Source: Aricia agestis (Eukaryota; Arthropoda; Insecta; Lepidoptera; Lycaenidae). From it: DNA of 64,000 nucleotides. The stretch is taken from the NCBI RefSeq assembly GCF_905147365.1, contig NC_056417.1, positions 5,292,501-5,356,500 on the forward strand. Reading direction: 5' to 3'. Shown here in pieces: positions 36,171 through 53,172 of the stretch; position 1 is the stretch's first letter; the number at the start of each line of letters is the position of its first letter. The notes below the pieces were generated by a model. That model had not been told where the DNA came from. It made no database searches and saw only the letters and a program-made list of their open reading frames with translations. Made by a program: the position numbers and the translations under genes.

Positions 36171-36500
36171 TAACGGCCATTCCCAATATTTGATCTATCT
36201 CTGGTTTTGCCTTACTAGTGATAGGAATAGCTCACAATTGACATAAAATATATGTCTCTAATGTGAGCTATTCCAATCTCTAGTAGGGCAAAACCAGAGA
36301 TAGATCAAATATTGGGAACGGCCATAAGTCAATGCCTTCACGACAGTTACATAGTTACACTTACTAGTGATAGGAATAGCTCACAATTGACATAAAATAT
36401 ATGTCTCTAATGTGAGCTATTCCAATCTCTAGTAGGGCAAAACCAGAGATAGATCAAATATTGGGAACGGCCATAAGTCAATGCCTTCACGACAGTTACA
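36171..36500. repeat. MITE with a partial tandem duplication upstream of mRpS23
   Basis: The MITE TAACGGCCATTCCCAATATT (36171-36326) matches 13665-13829. The block from CTTACTAGTGATAGGAATAG (36211) through GCCTTCACGACAGTTACATA is repeated at 36360 with an offset of 149 bases. So the right two thirds of the MITE plus about 30 bases of flank are duplicated in tandem. Confidence 0.85.
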
Positions 36501-36728
36501 TATTAAGTCTATTGGCAACTCACCGAGGCGGCCATTTTTAAAAGAAGAAGAAGAAGTCTATGCATTCATCAGACAAAAGATTAATGCAATGTCAATGTCA
36601 AAAACTCAAAATTTCAAACATAACCTAAATTTCGATTTATTTGGGAATAAAGTGTTTCTAAAGTTATTTACAATAAATATTTATATTCGTGATTATTTAA
36701 TTAAAATTAATAACAATCTAACGACATT

Positions 36729-38935
36729 ATGGCGACAAGTCGGCTAGAACGAATTGGAACAATATTTTCCAGGTAAGTAAATATTTTTAAAAATAAAATA
36801 TGAACTTTTTAAATTTAAATATTATTCTATTCTTCTATTAAAAAATACATAAAGGCGGGAAATATTTTGCGTTTGTTCGTTTTGTAAAAGCGGGAAAAAA
36901 TTAAACTCATTGGTAGGTTGTTCGTGATTTTTTCACTAAAAAGTAAAAACCAAAGTTTATATTAGCCAATGTTTTATGTTTTTAAGTTAGAAAAAGTGTA
37001 ATTTAACCGTTTGTAACTCAAAAATAATTATAGAGAGACTATAAAATGTCCAATATGAAAAAGGGCATTAAATCTACATTTCTGAATGAAGAGCTCCATG
37101 ATATTTTAAATGAATCAGAATTTTTTAAAAATTCAACTAAAAATAAGAAACAAACAAAGCGAAAACGATCTGAAGATATTATAGATAAAGATCCAGCTAT
37201 AAGTATAACCCCTAGTATTCCAAAACAAAAAAAAGCTTCAGACAGCATGGAAAATTTCGGAGAATTGAGACAAAAAATCATCAATATAATGGAAACTCAA
37301 TTTCAAACAAGGTAAGCTTCTCTTTTCAATATTAAAACATTTTTATCTAACCTCACAAAATGGAATGGAACTATTTTATGCAAGATGGTCCAACGTAAAT
37401 GACTGCAAGGTACTTATATAATTTACAGGAAGAGTATTCATGAAAATCTCCACAAGGGCTTCACAGATGTCCTGAACCAGATGGAGGCAGACTACAACGC
37501 CTTGAAAGATAATCAACAGAAGTTGGAGCATCTCACCAGCTCATTCCTAAAGTGCATGCAGCAGGCCACCGCTGCACATAAACAGAAACTAAAAGCTTTC
37601 AAAGAAGTTCATTCAGCTTTTAAAAAAGAGTAATTATAACATAAACAATCTTACTAATAAAATATCTACTCTGCGTACACAGACATAGATCAAGATAGAT
37701 ACCGCATGTCGCTCCATTTGTATGAAAACGAGTGTGTCACTTTTTTCCTACCAACTGTGCAGTGACGTACCGATGATAAGAATGAAAAGAACAAAAATAA
37801 TGGCAATGTTATAATTTTTAATAAATGACTCTCCTTTAATATTTCAGATGCGAAGAAGCTGAAATAATACATAAACAAGAAATTAATAAACTTGAAGATG
37901 ATTTGGAAGAAGACATGAACAGATTTAAAGAAAAATTGATATCTGACACTAAGCGCAATGGATGGGAAACACTAAGAAGATCTTTCCTTCAAGCCATGCA
38001 AAATGATTATTAATTTCTTATTTTTATGATTGTTTGATTAAAACTATTCTAATAAATTTAATTTCTTTTCTAATGAAGATTTTTAATTTTCTAACACAGT
38101 ATAATATAATAATAATAAAGTAGATCATCCTAATATTATTGCACACAGATGACTGTGTGCAATAATATTAGGATGTGTATGAACGCATTAGTATGATTTC
38201 TGATAAGTAGCACAATAATAAACAATGCAGTGTCATGTGTTATTTATTTGTAGTTGTAAAATTTACTCATGGCCATATATTTTTTAGGATGGAGGCACTT
38301 CTGAAGCAAGGAGCTATAAAGGTAGATGACAGACCACTGTGGTATGATATTTACAAAGCATTTCCACCTATCGTTGAACCAAAGTTTGCAAGACCGCCAC
38401 CGGAAAATAAAACTATTCGCCCAATACTTTACAAGGAAGATGTTGTAAGAGCGTAAGTTACATTTTTATACATTTTTGCTACATTCCTTTTATGTGCTTG
38501 ACAAATATTTTAAAAGTAATAAAGCCCGCGCACGACTCTTATATCGCTAAAAGGCGTAATTCCGATTGGCCTCTACAGTTTTACCAAGCGATCAAGTGCG
38601 CGGCGAATTATTATTAAAGAATCGAGACTCCATTATATTTTTTATTATCATAAAATTTATTATGTTACAGAAAATTCCATGCTAAAGGTCACGGAATAAG
38701 CACTAATTTGCTAGTGCCGTCTGGTGAAACACAAACTAAAAGGCTGCTTCAAAAATACGAAGCTCTCAAATCAGAAGGAGTCGCCGAAGATGAAATTATT
38801 GAAAAAAGCGTTACTGCCGTCTCAAAAGAAAGACCGGAATTTGAAAAAGAAGAGAATGTTAGAGTGAACAAAGAGTCCGCAACTGCTCAAGTACTAGAAG
38901 GAGCAGACATTAAAAATATTTTCAACGACAAATAA
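36729..38935 (+). CDS. mRpS23: Mitochondrial ribosomal protein S23 (mS23), 157 aa
   Basis: Exons are 36729-36772, 38288-38452 and 38671-38935, with phase-consistent GT-AG junctions; exon 1 ends in a split Arg codon. Exon 1 encodes MATSRLERIGTIFS, the same start as vertebrate MRPS23. Exon 2 gives LLKQGAIKVDDRPLWYDIYK and AFPPIVEP, exon 3 KFHAKGHGISTNLLVPSG and a Glu/Lys-rich tail. The protein belongs to the small subunit of the mitochondrial ribosome. Intron 1 (1.5 kb) contains a whole second gene on the same strand. The poly-A signal is at 38998-39003. Confidence 0.93.
37046..38013 (+). CDS. SYCP3/COR1-like coiled-coil protein of the meiotic chromosome axis, 210 aa, nested in mRpS23 intron 1
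   Basis: Exons are 37046-37311, 37429-37629 and 37848-38013; GT-AG with continuous phase (split Arg, then split Glu). The N-terminal 75 residues are charged, with the basic patch KKQTKRKR. From about residue 78 the chain is one long helix: GFTDVLNQMEADYNALKDNQ, then QQATAAHKQKLKAFKEV and FKEKLISDTKRN, ending TLRRSFLQAMQNDY. From the Phe of GFTDVL to QAM it can be laid against the mammalian SYCP3 C-terminal domain without gaps (107 positions), including QxxLK, EExE and the final R-x-S. SYCP3 builds the lateral element of the synaptonemal complex. AATAAA at 38051-38056, before mRpS23 exon 2, supports an independent transcript. Splicing of mRpS23 exon 1 to a weak acceptor at 37035 would also keep frame but is less likely. 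Confidence 0.75.
38126..38175. repeat. Perfect 23-base-arm hairpin in mRpS23 intron 1
   Basis: CATCCTAATATTATTGCACA plus CAG, a 4-base loop ATGA, then the exact mirror. It lies between the nested gene's poly-A signal and mRpS23 exon 2. It could be a small MITE or a small-RNA hairpin; the loop is short for a typical pre-miRNA. Confidence 0.8.
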
Positions 38936-39237
38936 TTTAAATTTGTTAATTAGTAATACTGTAATATATTTTGTAAGTAGTCATAATAATTAGGGGAAAT
39001 AAATTATATCAGTCTATGCTGTTCGTATTATTATCCTAACTAATAAGTAAGTAATATTGTACTGAAATACGTCATGATTCATAAATTCTAAAGTATTTTG
39101 GCGCAACGCAGCGATATCAATATCATTGCTCACTAGAGGAGTTACAAGAGCGTTGCCAGCCTCTTTATTAACAAACAATTTTAATATTAGACCAAAGTTC
39201 CCAAACTTATTTTGTCTATCGCCCACTGACCCCAGGA

Positions 39238-39560
39238 GAGCCATGCTTCGGCACGAATGGGCCGGCTCGACCGGAGAAATACCACGTTCTCACAGAAAAC
39301 CGGCGTGAAACAGCGCTTGCGCTGTGTTTCGCCGAGTGAGTGAGTTTACCGGAGGCCCAATCCCCAACCCTATTCCCTTCCCTACCCTCCCCTATTCCCT
39401 TCCCTTCCCATCCCTACCCTCCCCTATGGTAATTCCCTTTTAAAAGGCCGGCAACGCACCTGCAGCTCTTCTGATGCTGCGAGTGTCCATGGGCGACGGA
39501 AGTTGCTTTCCATCAGGTGACCCGTTTGCTCGTTTGCCTCCTTATTTCATAAAAAAAAAA
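39238..39560 (+). mobile_element. SINE-like retroposon with poly-A tail, plus orientation
   Basis: Best-preserved copy of the family: GAGAGCCATGCTTCGGCACG at the head, CCCTTCCCTACCCTCCCCTA in the middle, and CTTATTTCATAAAAAAAAAA at the tail. Confidence 0.88.
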
Positions 39561-39971
39561 AAAACTAAGAACAAATTATATTTTAGCGCCCTCATTGTTT
39601 CAATTTAATTTTAAATCAAAAATAAGGGGGGGTCCGGACCCTCCCCCCATGACTATCCATGTTACTTGTTCCAATCGACAGTACCGATTTTAATCGGCGA
39701 GGTACATATTGTTTGAGTTTTTACGTTAGCCCCTCCCCTTATCAAAGCTATATGTACATATATACGCCCGTGCATAACTTTATTGACTTCATACTGAGTC
39801 ATCATTTTTCGTAATAAGGGCTCCTATGTTCTACTTGCTACAGGTTGAATGGTTTATCTTATCTGTAGATAACAGAATATTAGGTGTTGGTACGACTTCA
39901 GTGCCCCAACAGCTACTACGTTGCTAGTTGCTGTAGAACTATTTGGTGTAAAAAACGGCAGTGATTACAAA
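39561..39971 (+). other. Unassigned region upstream of the small membrane protein gene
   Basis: No repeat family recognised. It should contain the promoter and 5' UTR of the following gene; GGTACGACTTCAGTGCCCC lies near 39891. Confidence 0.35.
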
Positions 39972-46981
<7,010 letters not shown>

Positions 46982-47597
46982 TGCGTTTTTTATGCATGGG
47001 CGTACCGAGGCAGCTGCCCCCCCCCCCCCCCCCCCCTGGATCATGTTGACGTCCCTACTAAGTATATTATCTAGTACTTTTATCAATAAAAATTAAAAAT
47101 TAAGAAAACTAATTTTTGCCATTTGTTTGCAATACAATATTTTTACAACTAAAAATTATAATTTTTTTATTCTTTATAAACACCTAGCTTATAAAAAATC
47201 TGATTTGTCCTCTGGCCCAGAACCTGGGTACGCCCATGTTTTTATGTGTTATCTTTGTTTACTTACCTTAGCGTTGAACTATTTTTTTAAAATTGTTATT
47301 TTGCTATAGACTTAAATTTTGTTGCCACAAATAATAAATTTTTGGACATTATACCTACTGAAGTTACAAGGCGAACAAAAATAAACATCATCATTGACAA
47401 AAGGGTCAAAAAGGTATGCTTTTGTATGATTGCCAATGGAGGCCTATTTTAATTAACAATAAAAATGTTAGATATACTTGTGTTTATTTCGTCTTAAAAT
47501 ACATTAAAGTACATATTATAAATGAAATGATAGTATGTCACTGTCACATAATATGGAATTATTGTTGAGATATTACGAGTGCATTTTTAAAGAAGTT

Positions 47598-50500
47598 TTA
47601 AAATTCTCTGCGGTGATATTTATCTGGGTCGAAGTATGACGTGACCACGACGCGGTTGCTGAACTTCCGTCCTGTGAGCGTCTGCTGGGCTTTCTGACAA
47701 TCTGCAATGCTGTTGAACTCTACGAATACCTGAAAAAAAATCATCAACATAATATTATTGCGTAGTCAACAACATAATATTATTGTGTACCTAGGGCCTG
47801 CTTTACCACTTCCTGATAAGTGCCAGATAGGCTATCCACAACTTATCTTACAGAGTATTGGAGTATCTGTCAGATAAGTTATGTATAGCCGAGCCGACCG
47901 AGATTGATAATACTGTGTGCATTACTTAAAAATAAAACAATGACCTTTCCACATCCTGGTACTTCAACTCCTTCAATAGGTCTGGGGATCTCTATGCTGC
48001 GCACACAGCCATACTTGTTACACTCGTCCCTGGAAACAAATGAACACAATTGCATTAAAACACTATTCTACAAGTCCTAAAAAAATTACTTAATGTGTAC
48101 TAGCTGTTTTATTTCTTTACCATTCTTATAATATGTAAGGATGCAGTAAGCAGCTAAATCATGCAATACAGTAAAACCATTTTTAATGGCTGTCTCCAAT
48201 TTTATCATTGTTTAATATACAAATGACATTATAAATATTTAGGGTGTACAAAACTTTGTGTAAATTCATGAGTCATGACGTTGGGGCAGTTGCCCATACA
48301 AAATACAAAACTACGGAACCCTAAAAAGAAGACTTTCAGCACTGCTACTTTCACACTGAACTCTATACAAGGGATACATACATACTCTAAATTGTTATCA
48401 CTAAGTTTTGTTACACCTTGTATGTATGTCAAACCAAGTCTATGTTGACATAAACAACCAACATTGACTTGAAATATTACGACCAAAGTTCGGCATCTAC
48501 TCTTGAATCAATTCACTTATAGTTAATGTTCTCATGCTTATTAATTATATTAAATAGTATAAGCGGTCTCACTTAATGTCCTCCAATATGTCCTCGTACT
48601 CGTCCTCATCCCGCAGCTCGTCGGGTGTGACCATGTTGAGGAGGCACAGCACCTCCGTCGCCGGCCCCGCGCCCGCCAGCGTCAGACCCGCCACCTGCAG
48701 CGTCACCGGCGTCACACCCGTCATCGCCGCTGCACGTCACATACAATATGAGTTACACTATCAAAGACTCCCATATTAGGCAGGGTTTCACAACTTTTTT
48801 ATGCTGAATGTAATTACACAATCTTTAAAACAGGAGTAACGGCTTTAACTCAGAGACATTTCATTATAATTAAACTTCAATTATATGAAGAGTTTGACAG
48901 AATGTATGGGGCTTAATTACAATTAATTAACTAATTATTTGTCGCTGAATATGGCAGTATAACTATGACTTTAAAACTAGATAATGTTTCCCGCCTCCAT
49001 AGACTTATCCTAATATGCCATACTTTGTTGATTAGGTAATCCTGTATTACAGTATTATAGGACCTCAAATATTCAATGAAATTTCTAGTATTTCTGCAAA
49101 TCATGCTTAGCATTTGATAGATTTTATCCATATAATGTTGAAAACTATATAAATTGAGGACATAGAAAGTCTAACTACACAAATTACTTTATCTAATTAA
49201 AATCTACAACCAACACCAAAAAAATCTAGTGTGTTAGTCTAATCTACACGAACACATCATATAATTAGTACTTTTCAAATTAATATGAATTGTGTTTTGT
49301 TTGTCCATTAATAAAAGACAAAGGATAAGGAAAAGCACTGGAAGAAAATAAACACATTTAACAAGAACACAGTGAGGAAAAACCTTTGAAAGCAAACAGG
49401 AGATAATTTTAATGTCAGCTGAATCAGATATAAATTTTGTTAGAATAATTATTAAAGAAAATAAAAATACCTAATGTCGAATTCTTGGCTCCAATGCTGG
49501 CTCTTTGTACAATCAACTTCTTGTCTCCCAATTGCATTCCATTGAGACCAGCTATAGCCTATAAAAAAAAAAGGAAAAATTGTTACATGTGGTAAATATT
49601 TAACTCAAGTATTTAGAATAATATGTTAAAAATATAATTATAATTATTTTTAATTAATTACCTGATCAGTCATTGATATATCCACATATTCAGCAAAGGC
49701 ATAACCTTTGCTGAGCCCAGTAGAAGAATCTTTCACAAGATTGAAAGCTCGGAGTTGCCCAAACGACATCAATAGTTCCTTCACCTGTTTTTTAGAGAAG
49801 TGATTAGTAAAAGTCTCAAAGTCTAAACAGTATGGATATATAAATATGGTATAATATAGAATATACAATTTTTATAAATAAAGTATACATTAATGCGAAA
49901 AATATTTCCCTTTTTAATATTTCGCTTTGGAGCAAAGTTTGTCAATATGTTGTGACCTGTCTAGCCTCATGTTAATATTATATATGAACGGAGGAGACTT
50001 GCCTTAATGTGCCGTCGTCTCGTTCAAGTACAAGACGAATAGATGAGAATGAGAGACAACAGTGACACGCGGGCCGCGAATGTGCCAAATCTAAGCTAGG
50101 GAAGGGCAAAAAGCAAACTATATCAGTGAGATGTTTCAGATTGTTTTGAGCGTGAGCCGGCCACGCTCATCCCAAATAGGGGTACCTGAAAATACCTGAA
50201 ATTTACGAAAACATAACGCGGCTCACTGCTGGCTGCACCGTTGCCCTGTCAACTGTTGAATCTCTCCCTGAAATGGCATTGGCACCTACTCCTAACTATG
50301 TGATCTTAACATTTTCTACTCATTTGCTATATTTGTAATGTTCCGCTAAAAAGAAATAAAAAAAAAGGCTAAAAAGATAGAAATTCGAGGGGCATTTGGG
50401 TCTGGCTGTATGTACTGAAAGCTTCTCTGTGAAATTTAATGTGAGCGTTTTGGCACTGACCTGAAACATTGTGAATAATTAATCATGTTTTTATCAAATA

Positions 50501-51992
50501 TTTCATGTTCTTATAATCTTCGGTATAAATAATAATTTAAATGTCATATAATAATATAGGTATTCTTAAAGTTTTGAAGGACAAAAAGTATTTCGAAATT
50601 TTTGATTTGGCAAAATTTTATTAATTCTCAAATGAATTTTACCAGCTTTTAGAATTTTTGACAATATTCTTCCAAGCAAATAATTAAGTCATCAATACAT
50701 TTTTTTGTAACTTATACATAACATTTTTGCAATAAATCCTACCAACAACACTAAAATTACTGTTAAATTTGTTGTTTAATCTTTATTATTATCTCCAAGA
50801 GTAATACAGTAAATTTATTGAGTGTTCTTGGCAGGTAAGGTTACTTTACAATAAAAACACTAGATAAAATCGATAATACTTACTTGATCCTCATTAAGAT
50901 AGTTAGGTAGTCCTCCAATAAATATTTTGTGTGGTGAGTCTGGGACAACAGTGCTGATGACTCCAGCTAGAAAAATTGTAAATCAGGTTTTTTTGAGTAA
51001 GAGTTTATTGTTTTAGGATTCATAGTGTACTTTCCCTGCATAGATAGAAGGATCAAAGATATGTGCAAAGAATGTGTACAGAAGATTAAATGGTGACAGA
51101 TGTTGCTCTCATTGATTTTGGTGGTGTAATGTCTTGATGTTTGTATTATATTAAATACTATTACAATTATTTATAATCATTATTCCTACACTTACTGAAC
51201 TATATATTACTTTTTATAGACCACAATATTATTGTAATTAAATAATAGTTGACTAACTTCTATATTAACACTACTGCTACTGCAAAATACCAATAATATA
51301 ACTTACTAGTATATTTACAAAAATAAACTTACCTGGAACATTAATAGCTGGGTTTTCTGTGCCAGGCATTGGTTGGTAATCGTGTGGTCGTCGAATTTTT
51401 AAACTTTGCCCTTTAAAGTTAATGCCGTCAAAGGCCATGGCTTGTGTGGTTTCATCAATAGATCTGAACTCAAGGAATGCAAAGTTTTTGTCCAAGTTTA
51501 TCTGACACGCGAGAACTGGATTGCCAGCAGCTTGCGCCAAGCCCGACAGATGCATCTGTTGATTGAAGAACTCCATGGTTTCCTCTTCTGTCACTCCAAA
51601 TGGTATGTTTCCTACGTACAACCTGCGCGCTTGTCTCGTTATAGTAGAGCCCACTACCGGGACGGCGGCTTGCGGGGTATCAGCGACGATATTGGCAGGA
51701 ATTTGTCCCGCGGCCTGCATAGCTTTGTATTGCAACGGTGTGATATGCTCGAAACCTGGCGGCGGCACATCCCAGTACAGAGAAGGCTTGCGACGACGGG
51801 AACGCTTGGAGGGTGACCGAGATTTGCTTCTTCTTGGCTTCTCCCTGCGCTCCCTTGATCGTGAGCGTGATCGGCGTCTTTCCCTAGAACGCGACCTACG
51901 CCGACGATCTGCATAAGATAATTTTTTTATAAAAAATAAGTTCTGTAAAGATATATAGTTGGTTTTGAAACCTTACCTTTATCCTCTCCCAT
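47598..51992 (-). CDS. U2af50: U2AF large subunit (U2AF65/U2AF50), 3' splice-site recognition factor, 419 aa
   Basis: Eight coding exons on the minus strand: 51992-51977, 51908-51333, 50966-50884, 49784-49662, 49558-49471, 48729-48573, 48029-47945, 47729-47598. All are GT-AG and phase-consistent. After MGEDKD comes an Arg/Ser domain (residues 7-46) and the U2AF35-binding peptide with Trp51 (PSLYWDVPPPGFEHITPLQY). RRM1 starts RRLYVGNIPFGVTEEE, RRM2 has KIFIGGLPNYLNEDQVKELL and GLSKGYAFAEY. The C-terminal UHM that binds SF1 includes NMVTPDELRDEDEYEDILED and SIEIPRPIEGVEVPGCGK, ending YFDPDKYHRREF. It binds the polypyrimidine tract and recruits U2 snRNP. Length equals that of the fly protein. 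The first exon codes only five residues. Poly-A signal (minus) is at about 47488-47483. Confidence 0.97.
47788..47895. mobile_element. Partial MITE (GGGCCTGCTTTACCACTTCC) in U2af50 intron
   Basis: Left half of the family at 10431-10580, with CCTGATAAGTGCCAGATAGG; the right end has been lost. Confidence 0.7.
48239..48423. mobile_element. Decayed CAGGGTG-type MITE in U2af50 intron
   Basis: TTAGGGTGTACAAAACT at the left and TAAGTTTTGTTACACCTTGT at the right, with CTGCTACTTTCACACTGAAC; same family as 9418-9676. Confidence 0.75.
49785..50883 (-). other. U2af50 intron between exons 3 and 4
   Basis: A more GC-balanced patch at about 49970-50240 (GTGCCGTCGTCTCGTTCAAG, CACGCGGGCCGCGAATGTGC) is unassigned and may be an old repeat. 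The rest is AT-rich. Confidence 0.4.
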
Positions 51993-53172
51993 GATTCACA
52001 AATATCTTGCAATTTCAATCGATAAAAACTAAACGTAGAAAGTTGAAAACAATTTATAGCACACGCAAAATGGCGGCTCACGGCGTTGACAATTTTTTGA
52101 CAGCAGGTCGATGACAATTGACAGATGGCAACCACAAAGCATAGAGTAATGAAGACTGTAGTCTAGATTCTAGAATCTAGATACCGTAAGCTGTCCAATG
52201 ACTGGTTCATTGGACAGCTTAGGATTTTAGAAATAGCTGTAAAAAATTAAATTTAAACGTAATATATTATTTAAATACGTACACATGTTTTATTTTTACA
52301 AAAGTGAAACCAAAAACAAAATTTAACCATACTTCCATACTTATACTAATATTATAAATGCCAAAGTGTGTCTGTCTGTTACCCCTTCACGCCCAAACCG
52401 CTGAACCGATTTTGCTGAAATTTGGCATGGAGATACTTTGGGTCCCGGGAAAGGAGATAGGGTATTTTTGACCCATAGAAATGTATGGTTCCCGCGCGAT
52501 AAACGAGTTTTGGCGCAACGGAGTTGGGAGCGTCGTCCAGTTAATAATATGTGTTTTATTTAGGTTACAGCTTACACCGCAACTTGATAAAAAATACTCT
52601 ATTTTTATTGTAACTTGAATGCCCCTCAATATTAATTCCGTTATTATTTACGAATTACGTCGCATAAAAGGGCCCATTCAATGCAGGACTGCCGTGCAGT
52701 CCTGCCGTGAATGGGCCCTTTAAAAACCACAAACTTTTATTTTTACGATCAAAGTGTCCATCTACTGAAAAATTCTAATGATGATAATCTCGTATTTTAC
52801 CCTACTCTTTGATGAGAAGAGTGAAGACCACTAAATCAAAGTCTACTGAATTTTCTCCCTCAAGGACCAACATTTTTGGTCCTAAGACCTGGCAACAAAA
52901 ATATTGCCAGAACGTGTTTGACATTTGACATAAATTTGACAGTTGAAACTTGAAGTAAACAGTGAGCAGTTGTTTTGCTTGAATATTGGCGGAAGAACCT
53001 GTTTTTGCATCAATGGTTGAAAAGTGAAAGTTATAAACTTCGGAAGAATCTAATTTTGCCTTTCAATGGCTTCAGTTCGTTCACACAGTTATTTGCTTTG
53101 ATAAAGATAACACATAGGGATCAAGAACATACAGGTTTTCATACAAATTACTGCTTTAATCTAATAAAAATA
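51993..53172. other. Divergent region between U2af50 and Mfsd10
   Basis: Contains a hairpin at 52187-52221 (TAAGCTGTCCAATGA and mirror), a Helitron-like fragment at 52345-52520 (TACTAATATTATAAATGCC) and a TTAA MITE stem at 52672-52722. The sequence 52050-52140 and 52880-53172 should carry the two promoters. Confidence 0.6.
52672..52722. mobile_element. TTAA MITE reduced to a single stem
   Basis: AAAGGGCCCATTCAATGCAG and CGTGAATGGGCCCTTTAA enclose GGACTGCCGTGCAGTCC. The central hairpin present at 14131 and 35877 is missing. Confidence 0.8.

Noticed and set aside
36729..37311. mRpS23 exon 1 as the first exon of the SYCP3-like gene
   Set aside because: It can splice in frame to 37036, but the acceptor lacks a pyrimidine tract, and the encoded residues MATSRLERIGTIFS are the conserved mRpS23 start.
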